Of a stretch of 64,000 nt of DNA, positions 9,238 through 19,237 are shown in pieces. Position numbers and translations under genes: made by a program. Within the stretch, counting starts at the first letter, position 1. Each line of letters opens with the position of its first letter. The notes under the pieces were generated by a model. It saw only the letters and a list, made by a program, of their open reading frames with translations, was not told the DNA's origin and searched no databases. The DNA is from Lachnospiraceae bacterium (GTDB lineage: Bacteria; Bacillota; Clostridia; Lachnospirales; Lachnospiraceae), in assembly GCA_029062895.1 (NCBI GenBank), contig JAIDPF010000022.1, forward strand, positions 1-64,000, given 5' to 3'.

Positions 9238-10137
9238 ATGAAACGGGTACGTACTTTACTTCATTTGGACGACTATGCGCAGATTCGGCATCGTCCATGT
9301 GATTTTTCGATTGCTATTCTTGATTCCGGGGTGGCAGGACATCCGGATATCGTATCGAATATTGTCGCTTTTCATGACGTGGTTGGCGGAAGAAAGACGC
9401 CTTATGATGACTATGGACATGGAACCCATATTGCGGGAATCATCTGCGGCGATGGCAGGCTTTCCAACGGAGTCTATGAGGGCGTTATTCCCTCTGCTAA
9501 GATTATCGCTATTAAAATTCTGGATGGAAGGGGAGATGGAGCGGCGGCGCATCTGCTGGATGCGCTGGACTGGGTTTATCGGAACCGGAAACGTTATCAT
9601 ATCAGGATTGTTAATATTTCAATCGGGATGGAGAATCACGTCAGCAGTGATAAAAGAAAGCGTATGCAACAGGCGATCAGCCGGTTGTATCAGGAAGATA
9701 TTCTGGTCATTACCGCGGCCGGTAATAATGGTCCGGAACCGATGACACTGTCCGCTTTGGGAGAGGGTGATGATGTGATCTCAGTGGGCTGTTATGACTT
9801 TGGATATAAAGGGCAGAGCGGAAAAAGCTGTTCCGAATATTCCGCCAGAGGTCCCAGCAGGTATTCTTTGAAAAAACCGGATCTGGTGGCGCCCGGAACG
9901 GACATCATTTCTTGCTCCCACCGGTACAGGCAGGGACGCAGGAAAGCATATTGCATCAAGAGCGGGACCTCCATGGCGACAGCAGTGGTCACAGGCGCTG
10001 CGGCCATGCTGCTGGCAGGAAACTATCTTTCTGCGCAGCAGTTAATGGCACGGTTGCAGCATGCGGCAAGGGATGTCCATGAACCTTGGAATCTGCAGGG
10101 CTGGGGTGTGCTGGATATTGAGCGGCTATTATTATAG
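9238..10137 (+). CDS. S8 (subtilisin) family serine peptidase, no signal peptide
   Basis: Catalytic triad motifs AILDSG, GHGTHIAG, SGTSMA in a 299-aa protein. Confidence 0.92.
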   Translation: MKRVRTLLHLDDYAQIRHRPCDFSIAILDSGVAGHPDIVSNIVAFHDVVGGRKTPYDDYGHGTHIAGIICGDGRLSNGVYEGVIPSAKIIAIKILDGRGDGAAAHLLDALDWVYRNRKRYHIRIVNISIGMENHVSSDKRKRMQQAISRLYQEDILVITAAGNNGPEPMTLSALGEGDDVISVGCYDFGYKGQSGKSCSEYSARGPSRYSLKKPDLVAPGTDIISCSHRYRQGRRKAYCIKSGTSMATAVVTGAAAMLLAGNYLSAQQLMARLQHAARDVHEPWNLQGWGVLDIERLLL

Positions 10138-10226
10138 GGAAACTCTGTTGAAAGCGTTTCTCGCACCGGATTTGCGCTGTGAAGCAGCATATTCCTTTGC
10201 AAATCCGTGTGCATCCGTCGGAAGTT

Positions 10227-10268
10227 CTATGGAAGCGGTGAATTAATCAGCGCTTCCATAGTTTTTAT
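10227..10268 (+). terminator. Rho-independent terminator after the subtilase
   Basis: CTATGGAAGCG ... CGCTTCCATAG perfect 11-bp stem followed by TTTTTATT. Confidence 0.85.
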
Positions 10269-10296
10269 TGACGATATTCTGGGAATGAGATAAAAT
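10268..10296 (+). promoter_or_regulatory. Candidate sigma-A promoter for icd
   Basis: TTGACG - 17 bp - TAAAAT. Confidence 0.6.
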
Positions 10297-10357
10297 TAGA
10301 TTGAAAAATCAGAGATTTTATTTAAATGAATTTTACCGGAACGAGAGGAGCGGCAAC

Positions 10358-11566
10358 ATGGAAAAAATTACAATGAAAGTACCTTTGGTGGAGATGGACG
10401 GAGATGAAATGACAAGGATTCTCTGGCAGATGATTAAGGAGGAACTGTTACTGCCATATATTGATCTGAAGACGGAATATTATGACCTTGGTTTAAAATA
10501 TCGCAATGAAACAAATGATCAGGTAACGACTGATTCTGCCCTTGCGGCAAAGAAGTACGGCGTGGCCGTAAAATGTGCCACCATTACGCCCAATGCGGCG
10601 CGTATGGAGGAATACGACCTCAAAGAAATGTATAAGAGTCCCAATGGCACGATCCGCGCAATTTTGGATGGCACGGTATTCCGGACACCTATCGTAGTGA
10701 AGGGAATCAGCCCTTGTGTAAAAAATTGGGAAAAGCCAATCACGCTTGCGCGTCACGCTTATGGGGATGTCTATAAAAATACGGAGATTAAAGTGCCGGG
10801 ATCGGGGAAGGCTTATCTTGTATTTGAAGATGCCAATGGTAATGTAACCAAAGAATTGATTCATGAATTTAAGGGAGCAGGCATCCTACAGGGAATGCAC
10901 AATACTGAGAAGTCTATTCGCAGTTTTGCTAAATCGTGTTTTAACTTTGCCTTGGATACAAAGCAGGATCTGTGGTTTGCCACAAAGGATACGATCTCAA
11001 AAAAATATGACCATACTTTTAAGGATATTTTTGCCGAGATTTATGAGACGGAGTATAAGAGTGCTTTTGAAACAGCGGGCATCGAATATTTTTATACGCT
11101 GATAGATGACGCGGTTGCCAGAGTGATGAAGGCAAAGGGTGGATTTATCTGGGCATGTAAGAATTATGATGGGGATGTGATGAGTGATATGGTTAGCTCT
11201 GCTTTTGGTTCCCTTGCCATGATGACTTCTGTTCTGGTATCCCCCGACGGTGTCTATGAATATGAAGCGGCACACGGGACGGTGCAGCGTCATTATTATA
11301 AGCATTTAAAAGGCGAGGAGACTTCGACCAACTCTGTGGCGACGATCTTTGCATGGACAGGCGCACTCAGAAAGCGCGGAGAATTGGATGAACTTCCGGA
11401 GCTTGTAAGATATGCGGATTGTCTGGAAAAAGCAACGCTGCAGACTATCGAAAGCGGAAAGATGACAAAGGATCTGGCATTGATCACGTCGCTTACGGAG
11501 GTTACTGTCTTGAATAGTCAGGAGTTTATCAAGGCGATCAGGGAGACGCTGGAAAGTCTGCTGTAA
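10358..11566 (+). CDS. icd: NADP-dependent isocitrate dehydrogenase
   Basis: [23 protein letters not shown]..., KWEKPI-type and [12 protein letters not shown] motifs typical of NADP-IDH; ATG with upstream GAGAGGAG. Confidence 0.93.
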   Translation: MEKITMKVPLVEMDGDEMTRILWQMIKEELLLPYIDLKTEYYDLGLKYRNETNDQVTTDSALAAKKYGVAVKCATITPNAARMEEYDLKEMYKSPNGTIRAILDGTVFRTPIVVKGISPCVKNWEKPITLARHAYGDVYKNTEIKVPGSGKAYLVFEDANGNVTKELIHEFKGAGILQGMHNTEKSIRSFAKSCFNFALDTKQDLWFATKDTISKKYDHTFKDIFAEIYETEYKSAFETAGIEYFYTLIDDAVARVMKAKGGFIWACKNYDGDVMSDMVSSAFGSLAMMTSVLVSPDGVYEYEAAHGTVQRHYYKHLKGEETSTNSVATIFAWTGALRKRGELDELPELVRYADCLEKATLQTIESGKMTKDLALITSLTEVTVLNSQEFIKAIRETLESLL

Positions 11567-11584
11567 TAATGGAGGTGAGCTGCC

Positions 11585-12217
11585 TTGTCACGAAAAGAAG
11601 AAGTATTCATTCCGGCATTAAAAGGGAAAAAGATCCCTGTGATCTCATTGGATAACAGGTGGTACCGGCTGATGAATGGGCTGGATAAGACACCGCGAAT
11701 GCAGAGGCTGGAGGATGAATTAAAGGAACTGTTAAAACGTCAGGGAAAAGTGAATACGGAGACAAGGACTCTGCGGAAGCAAAAGAAGCTGCTGATGGAA
11801 AATATCGTGGGCGAAATGGACGGCGCCAATGCAAAAAAACAGGAAGTATATAAAAAACAAATTGAGGAATGCAATCAAAAGCTGACAGAATATCAAGAGG
11901 AAATGAAAGAACTGCCGGCCCAGATTGATCAGGTTAATTTTGATCTGATGATTGAGACGATGCAAATCTGTTACGAACTGATTCAGGAAAATTCCGATAA
12001 GATCACGGAGATTGCGGAATGGATCAACAATATTCGGATAGAATTAAAAAAGAACGTTGTCAGGAAGCAGCAGTACGAGCAGCAGAACCATAATGTCTAT
12101 ACTTATATGCACGACATCTTTGGGGCAGAGGTGATCGATATTTTTGATATGGCGTATAATCCGGCAGAGAAGGCGCGGCCTAAAGATTCCGGTAGCGAAA
12201 AGAAGGAAGATAGTTGA
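11585..12217 (+). CDS. Conserved-looking coiled-coil protein of unknown function
   Basis: Intact TTG-start ORF with GGAGGTGAG RBS; long charged helical segments. Confidence 0.75.
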   Translation: MSRKEEVFIPALKGKKIPVISLDNRWYRLMNGLDKTPRMQRLEDELKELLKRQGKVNTETRTLRKQKKLLMENIVGEMDGANAKKQEVYKKQIEECNQKLTEYQEEMKELPAQIDQVNFDLMIETMQICYELIQENSDKITEIAEWINNIRIELKKNVVRKQQYEQQNHNVYTYMHDIFGAEVIDIFDMAYNPAEKARPKDSGSEKKEDS

Positions 12218-12269
12218 AAAAATTGTTCTGTTTTGTTACACAGACTGTAAAAGGAGTATAGCAGTAAAC

Positions 12270-13850
12270 ATGAAACCGGTGCTGACTTCGGAGGAAATAA
12301 AAAAATGTGAACAATACACAATAGAGCAGGTCGGTATTCCATCCCTTGTATTGATGGAAAAGGCGGCTCTTTTTGTATGTTCCCGCATCAAAGACGAGGT
12401 ATCCGGAAAAATACTGATCATTTGCGGTTACGGCAATAATGGCGCAGATGGGCTGGCAGTTGCCAGAATCCTTGCCGGATGCGGACATCAGGTACAGACA
12501 GTGATGGTTGGCAGAGAGGAGAAGGCGACAAAAGAAAATAAGCTGCAACAGCATATTTTAGAACAGCTTCGCATATCTGTAGAACGCAGGATAGATGAGG
12601 TTTGCGAGACTGACCACTATGAATTTGTAATTGACGCGTTGTTCGGGATCGGACTGCATAGGGATTTGGAGGGGGAGTTTTTAAAAGCAGTCAGGTTGGT
12701 TAATACGATTCGTCAAAAACAAGGTGCAAAAGTGATTGCGGTAGACCTTCCCAGCGGACTTCATGCGGATAGCGGCAGTATCATGGGAGATGCCGTCATG
12801 GCGGATGAAACGGTAACATTCCAGTGGAAGAAAACGGGCATGTTTTTAGGAAAAGGTCCGCTTTGCTGCGGTAAGACGATCGTTGGAGATATCGGTATCT
12901 ATAAGATGGATATAGCAGCCAATCATTATCTGATGGAGGATGAAGATTTGCGTTATCTCCCATACAGAACGCCATATGGTAATAAGGGAACATACGGAAA
13001 GATCTTATCCGTCACCGGATCGGAGACTATGGCGGGCGCAATGGTACTTAGTACCCAAGCTGCTTTTCGTAGCGGCGCAGGGATGGTACGGGTGATTTCC
13101 CATAGAAACAACCGACAGATTTTATTTTCTTCTGTGCCGGAGGCTCTTTTTGTTGATTATGATCAGATAATGAACTTTGATCAAACCCCAATAATGGTTT
13201 CTGAAAAAATGAAAGAATATTTTGACTGGAGTACATCGCTGCTGATTGGCTGCGGATTATCGCAAGATAAGACTGCGGAGCTGCTGACGGAATATGTGAT
13301 GCGCCATTATGAGAAGACTGCCATTGTGGATGGGGATGCGATAAACATCATCAGTAAGCATTTGGATTGGCTGACTGATCGGAAGTATAAGGGGTATCCC
13401 ACGGTATTAACGCCTCATCCGTTGGAGTTCTCAAGATTATGCGGCCGACCAATGGGGGATGCAAAGCATCAGGATATGGAATATTGTATGCATTGGGCAG
13501 CGGAGTACGGATGCATTCTTGTGTTAAAAGATGCGGTGACGTTGATTACTGACGGAAAGACGGTATATATCTCGGATAGAGGTACGGATGCCTTGGCGAC
13601 GGCAGGCAGTGGTGACGTTCTGGCCGGGATGATTGTCATGTTTTCCAGTATGGATAACGGTTCTGACGGTGTACAAAGGCAGCGGGCAGACAGCTCTTGC
13701 GATGCTGCCATGGCAGTAAAAACCGCGGTTGCTGTTTTTAGCCATGGAAAAGCCGGATGTTACGCGGCAAAACAGTATCACCGCGCTTCCGTAAAAGCAG
13801 GCGATCTGCCGGATATGATCCCAAAAGTATTGAAAGAAGGCGGCATATAA
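12270..13850 (+). CDS. nnr: Bifunctional NAD(P)H-hydrate epimerase / ADP-dependent NAD(P)H-hydrate dehydratase
   Basis: N-terminal YjeF_N (CGYGNNGADGLAVAR) and C-terminal carbohydrate-kinase-like (LTPHPLEFSRL, GSGDVLAGMI) domains. Confidence 0.92.
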   Translation: MKPVLTSEEIKKCEQYTIEQVGIPSLVLMEKAALFVCSRIKDEVSGKILIICGYGNNGADGLAVARILAGCGHQVQTVMVGREEKATKENKLQQHILEQLRISVERRIDEVCETDHYEFVIDALFGIGLHRDLEGEFLKAVRLVNTIRQKQGAKVIAVDLPSGLHADSGSIMGDAVMADETVTFQWKKTGMFLGKGPLCCGKTIVGDIGIYKMDIAANHYLMEDEDLRYLPYRTPYGNKGTYGKILSVTGSETMAGAMVLSTQAAFRSGAGMVRVISHRNNRQILFSSVPEALFVDYDQIMNFDQTPIMVSEKMKEYFDWSTSLLIGCGLSQDKTAELLTEYVMRHYEKTAIVDGDAINIISKHLDWLTDRKYKGYPTVLTPHPLEFSRLCGRPMGDAKHQDMEYCMHWAAEYGCILVLKDAVTLITDGKTVYISDRGTDALATAGSGDVLAGMIVMFSSMDNGSDGVQRQRADSSCDAAMAVKTAVAVFSHGKAGCYAAKQYHRASVKAGDLPDMIPKVLKEGGI

Positions 13851-13852
13851 TC

Positions 13853-14986
13853 TTGGAAGTTCAGAATAGATCAAAAGAACGAACCTATGTAACGATAGAT
13901 CTGGAGGCTTTCCGCCGGAATATCCGTAATATATACGCATGGAGTAAGGTACCGTTGATCGCGGTACTTAAAGCGGACGGTTACGGACATGGAGCAGTCA
14001 GGCTCGCGGAGGAGTTGGAGCAGTTTTCCTTTGTCTGGGGATATGCTGTGGCAACTATAGAGGAAGCGGTAGAGTTGAGAGAGGCCGGATTGAAAAAACG
14101 GATTCTGATCTTAGGATATGTATTTCCAGCCGCCTATGAAACCCTAATCAAATGTCAGGTGACGCCGACAATATTTGATACGGAAAGCGCGGAATTATTA
14201 TGTAAAGAAGCAAAAAAAAAGAATCAAACGATTCCTGTACATATCAAGGTGGATACCGGTATGTCCCGGATCGGTCTGCCAACCGCAGAAGAAGGCATAG
14301 ATACGGTAAAAAGGATTGCGGCATCTAAGATGCTCACGGTAGAAGGAATCTTTACGCATCTTTCCAGAGCGGATGAAAAGAACCCTGAACCGACACAGCA
14401 GCAGATCGGTCGTTTCAGTAAGTTCTGCCGGGACTTGGAGAAGGAAGGAATTGCCGTTCCCCTGAAGCATTGCGCAAACAGTGCAGGAATTATAGGCTTC
14501 AAGTCGGCGAAAATGGAACTGGTACGGGCGGGGATTATTATTTATGGATTGATGCCTTCTGATGAGGTTTCTGCGGATGTGATTGCGCTCCAATCTGTTT
14601 TAAGCTGGAAAAGTGCTGTCACATATGTTAAAACATTGCCGGCAGGAGTTCCCGTAAGTTATGGGGGAACATATATTACATCAGGGGAGACCGTAGTTGC
14701 GACGATACCGGTAGGATATGGCGATGGTTATCCGCGTCTGTTATCCAATCGGGGTTCCGTCTTGATTCGCGGTAAGCGAGCGCCAATCATTGGACGCGTC
14801 TGCATGGATCAGTTTATGGTGGATGTTACGAAGATCGAGGGCGTCGGGCGCGGTGATGTGGTGACATTGATCGGCAGGGATCAGAAAGAAGAGATCCGCA
14901 TGGAAGAACTGGCTGAGCTTTGCGGAACGATCAATTATGAGATTGCTTGCAATATTAATAAACGCGTGCCGCGGATATATCAGTAA
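13853..14986 (+). CDS. alr: Alanine racemase
   Basis: AVLKADGYGHGAV PLP-lysine motif, CMDQFMVDVT motif; TTG start at 13853 inferred. Confidence 0.94.
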   Translation: MEVQNRSKERTYVTIDLEAFRRNIRNIYAWSKVPLIAVLKADGYGHGAVRLAEELEQFSFVWGYAVATIEEAVELREAGLKKRILILGYVFPAAYETLIKCQVTPTIFDTESAELLCKEAKKKNQTIPVHIKVDTGMSRIGLPTAEEGIDTVKRIAASKMLTVEGIFTHLSRADEKNPEPTQQQIGRFSKFCRDLEKEGIAVPLKHCANSAGIIGFKSAKMELVRAGIIIYGLMPSDEVSADVIALQSVLSWKSAVTYVKTLPAGVPVSYGGTYITSGETVVATIPVGYGDGYPRLLSNRGSVLIRGKRAPIIGRVCMDQFMVDVTKIEGVGRGDVVTLIGRDQKEEIRMEELAELCGTINYEIACNINKRVPRIYQ

Positions 14987-15085
14987 ATAATGTATAGCAC
15001 TAAGAATCTTGGGCATAATACATAAATAGAATTGTTTCATACATAAGAAGGAAAATAGTAATTGTAGTGAATTGAGAGGTTTGTT

Positions 15086-15427
15086 ATGAAACGAGGAGAT
15101 GTTTATTATGCTGATTTGCGGCCGGTAGTTGGATCGGAACAGGGAGGGATCCGTCCGGTGGTGATTATCCAGAATGATATTGGGAATAAACACAGCCCTA
15201 CCGTAATCGTAGCGGCGATCACATCCAGAATGAATAAAGCCAAACTGCCTACTCATATAGAGTTGGAGGCTTCCAGATATCAAATGGAAAAGGATTCCGT
15301 AATCCTTTTGGAACAGCTTCGGACCGTTGACAAGAAACGAATGCGCGAGTTGGTCTGCCATCTGGATTATGAGATCATGGCAAAAGTAGACCGTGCGCTA
15401 AAGATAAGTTTGGAATTGGATACATAA
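15086..15427 (+). CDS. mazF: MazF/PemK (EndoA-like) endoribonuclease
   Basis: [31 protein letters not shown] and [12 protein letters not shown] motifs; alr-adjacent as in other Firmicutes. Confidence 0.93.
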   Translation: MKRGDVYYADLRPVVGSEQGGIRPVVIIQNDIGNKHSPTVIVAAITSRMNKAKLPTHIELEASRYQMEKDSVILLEQLRTVDKKRMRELVCHLDYEIMAKVDRALKISLELDT

Positions 15428-15436
15428 GAGCCTTTC

Positions 15437-15465
15437 TTGACGTTTATCCGGGAAAATGTTATATT
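15437..15465 (+). promoter_or_regulatory. Candidate sigma-A promoter (extended -10)
   Basis: TTGACG - 17 bp - TATATT with TGT immediately upstream of the -10. Confidence 0.6.
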
Positions 15466-15539
15466 TAATTGCAGTTAAATAAGCCAATGGGAAGGTGTGG
15501 TGAATTTTTTATCATGAACGATGATTCTGCGGGCGGGCA

Positions 15540-15597
15540 GATTGAAAAATCAAAAGATTTTTCAATCGCAAATTTGTGCCTGCGGCCCAAATTCGCA
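15540..15597 (+). repeat. Tandem-hairpin leader repeat, family A (copy 1)
   Basis: GATTGAAAAATC-AAAA-GATTTTTCAATC plus an imperfect AATTTGTGCC/GGCCCAAATT hairpin; related to 37526-37580. Confidence 0.75.
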
Positions 15598-15611
15598 GGC
15601 TGTAGAAAGGC

Positions 15612-16883
15612 ATGGTTATTAGTATGATGTTTCTTCTGGGAGACAGTCTGGCGGTCGGCATCATAGCATATATTGTTACGATTCTTATATATTTTATACT
15701 CTATTCCTTTGGAGAGGCCGTTAAAAACTATCCGGCTGGAGCAGCAAAAGAAAACAACGCGGAGGTCATGAAGCTTCATGACGATCCGCAGCGTCTGGTG
15801 GATACGATTCATCTGCTTGCGACGGTTCTGCTGTTTTATGGTGGTTATTACATTAGTGGTCGTTTTATAACAATACGTTACGGCATACTGATGACGGTTG
15901 GGTTTGTTTATTTCCTGCTGATTTTTGGAATTCTGTTGCCGAAGCGGATCGCGTCAAGATATCCGGTACAGGTCATCCGCCTGTTTTATAGGATCGTTCA
16001 TATATTGTTGATTTTCCTGACACCGCTTACATGGTTTTTGCGAAAAAGTGTGGAATTTCTGGAGCTGGTATTTGGCATCCAGAGGAAGTCGGATACTTCG
16101 GATGTGACAGAGGAAGGGATTATTGCGATTGTCAATGAAGGACAGGAGCGGGGAATCCTGCAGGCCAATGAAGCCGAGATGATCAACAATATTTTTGAAC
16201 TTTCTGATAAAGAAGCGCAGGATATCATGACAAACCGCAACAGCATATCCGGTTTGGATGCGGATATCAAAGTCAAAGATGCCCTGTGGGAGATCTTGAA
16301 TAATAATTACAGCCGTTATCCTGTTTATGAGGAAAATATCGATCATATCGTCGGTATCCTACATATTAAGGATCTTGTCCGGGTACAGAGTGAAAATCCC
16401 AAGCTGAACAAAACGCTGAAAGAGACGGCAGGGTTGATACGGGACGCTGTTTTTGTCTCGGAAACCAGAGCGGTAGATGCTTTATTTGAAGAGATGCAGG
16501 CAACCAAGACGCAGATGGTCATCGTCGTGGATGAATATGGACAAACTTCTGGACTGGTGGCGATGGAAGATATCTTAGAGGAGATTGTCGGTAATATTCA
16601 GGATGAATACGATGCCGATGTCCATATGATACAGAAACATGAAAAGGAAGAGATCTATCAAATCGACGGGCTGACCAGACTGGAGGAACTGACGGATACG
16701 TTCGGGATTGATTTTGGTGAACAAGAATTTGAGACGATCAACGGATATCTGGTCTCGCTGATGGAAAAAATTCCCGAGGAGGATGATTTGTTTGAAACGA
16801 GTATCGAGAATTACCGCTTTAAGGTATTGGAAGTAGAGAATAAGGTGATCAAAACCATACAGGTGACGCCGATTCAATCATAA
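15612..16883 (+). CDS. CNNM-family membrane protein with CBS and CorC/HlyC domains (hemolysin C-like)
   Basis: N-terminal TMs, CBS pair (IMTNRNSISGLD..., VDEYGQTSGLVAMEDILEEIVGNIQDEYD), CorC_HlyC C-term. Start may be 15624. Confidence 0.9.
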   Translation: MVISMMFLLGDSLAVGIIAYIVTILIYFILYSFGEAVKNYPAGAAKENNAEVMKLHDDPQRLVDTIHLLATVLLFYGGYYISGRFITIRYGILMTVGFVYFLLIFGILLPKRIASRYPVQVIRLFYRIVHILLIFLTPLTWFLRKSVEFLELVFGIQRKSDTSDVTEEGIIAIVNEGQERGILQANEAEMINNIFELSDKEAQDIMTNRNSISGLDADIKVKDALWEILNNNYSRYPVYEENIDHIVGILHIKDLVRVQSENPKLNKTLKETAGLIRDAVFVSETRAVDALFEEMQATKTQMVIVVDEYGQTSGLVAMEDILEEIVGNIQDEYDADVHMIQKHEKEEIYQIDGLTRLEELTDTFGIDFGEQEFETINGYLVSLMEKIPEEDDLFETSIENYRFKVLEVENKVIKTIQVTPIQS

Positions 16884-16911
16884 AATACAAAAGGATTACA
16901 GGAGGTTTTAT

Positions 16912-17640
16912 ATGTCTGGACATTCAAAATTTGCCAACATTAAACACAAAAAAGAAAAAAATGATGCTGCGAAGGGAAAGATCTTTACCATTCTCGGAAG
17001 GGAAATCGCAGTTGCCGTAAAGGAAGGCGGCCCCGATCCTGCCAATAATTATAAACTGGCTACTGTGATCGCCAAAGCGAAAGCTAATAATATGCCCAAT
17101 GATACCATCGACAGGGGAATCAAGAAGGCGGCAGGCGACAGCAATGCGGTCAACTATGAGCATGTTGTTTATGAGGGATATGGTCCGAAGGGTATTGCGA
17201 TCATTGTAGAAGCGTTGACTGATAATAAGAACCGTACGGCAGCCAATGTCCGTAGCGCGTTTACCAAGGGAGGCGGCAGTATCGGCGCGCAGGGATGTGT
17301 GTCCTTTATGTTTGATACAAAGGGACAGATCATCGTGGATAAGGAAGAATGTGAGTTGGATGCGGATACGCTGATGGAAAAGGCGTTAGATGCCGGAGCG
17401 GATGATTTTGTCGAGGAAGAGGATTCTTATGAAATCTTGACAGATCCCGACTCGTTTCCGGAGATATTGGAGGCAATGGAAGGCTTGAAGCTGCCCATCG
17501 TGTCTGCGGAAGTAACCAGACTGCCGCAGAATTATGTGGAACTGACGGAGGAGGACAGTGTCAAGAGTCTGCAGAGGACGCTTGACCTTCTGGAGGAAGA
17601 TGACGATGTGCAGTCCGTCTATACAAATTGGGATGAATGA
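16912..17640 (+). CDS. yebC: YebC/PmpR-family transcriptional/translational regulator
   Basis: MSGHSKFANIKHKKEKNDAAKGK N-terminus and overall family pattern. Confidence 0.95.
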   Translation: MSGHSKFANIKHKKEKNDAAKGKIFTILGREIAVAVKEGGPDPANNYKLATVIAKAKANNMPNDTIDRGIKKAAGDSNAVNYEHVVYEGYGPKGIAIIVEALTDNKNRTAANVRSAFTKGGGSIGAQGCVSFMFDTKGQIIVDKEECELDADTLMEKALDAGADDFVEEEDSYEILTDPDSFPEILEAMEGLKLPIVSAEVTRLPQNYVELTEEDSVKSLQRTLDLLEEDDDVQSVYTNWDE

Positions 17641-17653
17641 TTAGGAGAATCCG

Positions 17654-18604
17654 ATGGATAGATTGGCGATCGTAGTTCCTTGCTATAATGAGGAGGAAGT
17701 GCTTCCACTTTGTCTGGCAGGGCTGCGTCAAATATTAAAAAGATTAATTGAGGAAAACAAGATCAGTCAGGATAGTTTTATGCTGTTTGTCAATGACGGC
17801 AGCAAGGACCGGACGTGGGAAATTCTGAAGAAAGAACAAGCGGCTTCAAAGGATGTATGCGCAGTCAAGCTGGCCAGAAATGTGGGGCATCAGAATGCTC
17901 TACTTGCGGGATTGTCCTGCGCTAAGGAAATGGCAGATATGATCGTTTCCATTGACGCGGATCTTCAGGATGATGTCAATGCCATTGAAGATATGGTAGA
18001 TGCCTGCCATCAGGGGAAGGATATTGTCTATGGCGTTAGGAGCGCTCGTAAGACCGATTCCTTCATGAAGCGAAACACGGCGCAGATATTTTATAAGCTT
18101 CTGGATATTATGGGGGTGGAAACGGTTTATAATCACGCGGATTACCGGCTGATGTCGAAGCGGGCGGTGGAAGAACTTTTTCGCTATGAAGAAAGTAATA
18201 TCTATCTTCGCGGGATGGTGCCATTACTCGGTTATGAAACTGCGGAGGTATATTATGAGCGGCAGGAGCGGGCGGCCGGATCTTCCAAATATCCTTTCAA
18301 AAAGATGTTGGGACTTGCCATAGATGGCATCACTTCTTTTAGTGTAAAACCGATTTCCATGATCATTTCACTGGGAATTATTATACTGGGTTGTTGTTTT
18401 GCGGCGGCAGTATATGCGTTTGCTTCTTATTTTTCAGGATCGGTTGAAAAAGGATGGACCTCTCTGATCTTATCGATCTGGTTCTTGGGTGGCGTGCAGC
18501 TGTTGTCCATCGGTATTGTGGGAGAGTATATCGGCAAGATCTATAAAGAAGTCAAACGTCGGCCGAAATACAATATAGAGACGCGTCTGGATCCCGGTAA
18601 GTGA
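17654..18604 (+). CDS. Family 2 glycosyltransferase with C-terminal TM segments (DPM1/GtrB-like)
   Basis: VVPCYNEEEVLP, VNDGSKDRTW, DADLQDD motifs; two C-terminal TMs. Confidence 0.9.
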   Translation: MDRLAIVVPCYNEEEVLPLCLAGLRQILKRLIEENKISQDSFMLFVNDGSKDRTWEILKKEQAASKDVCAVKLARNVGHQNALLAGLSCAKEMADMIVSIDADLQDDVNAIEDMVDACHQGKDIVYGVRSARKTDSFMKRNTAQIFYKLLDIMGVETVYNHADYRLMSKRAVEELFRYEESNIYLRGMVPLLGYETAEVYYERQERAAGSSKYPFKKMLGLAIDGITSFSVKPISMIISLGIIILGCCFAAAVYAFASYFSGSVEKGWTSLILSIWFLGGVQLLSIGIVGEYIGKIYKEVKRRPKYNIETRLDPGK

Positions 18605-18664
18605 GCATGTCTGCTCTTTGAGCCGATATTAGTGTCTTTAAAGTTGATATAAAAAAAGAAAGGT

Positions 18665-19138
18665 ATGGTAAAACATATGGAGGATGCTGTAAGGAACATG
18701 GAGGCTGAACAGACACCGGTGGAAAATACTGTAAAAAGAGGCCCCGGATTAAAAGAGTCTGTTGTTCAGGAGCCGGAAGTCAAGCAGGAACTGCCTGCTC
18801 AGCAGCAGATAAATCCTGCCTTGAAATATGGTCGACGGATGGATTATAAGACGGCAAAGGTAAACGACAAACAGATAAGAGATCTGAATCTGTCAATGCC
18901 ATCACCGCCGCCACCGCCGGCGAACAATCATCAGAAAGAGCCAAAATCAGCGTTGGAATTAGAATTAGAGGCTCTGGAGGCGAAGTCGGCTTCAACATCG
19001 TCGATGATCCCTAATCCTCTGCCGACTCCAAAAAAACGCGTGCCAAGGGAGATGGAATTTGATATTGAACCGCCGGAATATGCGATGCATTTTGATCTGG
19101 TAGATATGAGTGGGAAAGATTATTTTGATATAAATTAA
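18665..19138 (+). CDS. Hypothetical Pro-rich protein (157 aa)
   Basis: Intact ORF followed by a terminator; MPSPPPPPANNH low-complexity segment; no recognised domain. Confidence 0.65.
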   Translation: MVKHMEDAVRNMEAEQTPVENTVKRGPGLKESVVQEPEVKQELPAQQQINPALKYGRRMDYKTAKVNDKQIRDLNLSMPSPPPPPANNHQKEPKSALELELEALEAKSASTSSMIPNPLPTPKKRVPREMEFDIEPPEYAMHFDLVDMSGKDYFDIN

Positions 19139-19157
19139 AAAAATGGATATGATATGA

Positions 19158-19204
19158 GAAGGATATTAATTGATATGTGATATCAACGGATATCCTTCTT
19201 TTTA
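19158..19204 (+). terminator. Rho-independent terminator
   Basis: GAAGGATAT-taa-TTGATAT-gtg-ATATCAA-cgg-ATATCCTTC followed by TTTTT. Confidence 0.8.
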
Positions 19205-19237
19205 TATTGTATCATCAGAAAGGATAAGAGAGGATCT

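Noticed and set aside
14741-15361. 206-aa - strand ORF overlapping alr and mazF
   Set aside because: Antisense to two well-supported genes; not a missing antitoxin.
15514-15627. 37-codon ORF downstream of mazF as an antitoxin
   Set aside because: It mostly translates repeat family A (IEKSKDFSIANLCLRPKFAG) and overlaps the next gene's start region; the sequence reflects the repeat.
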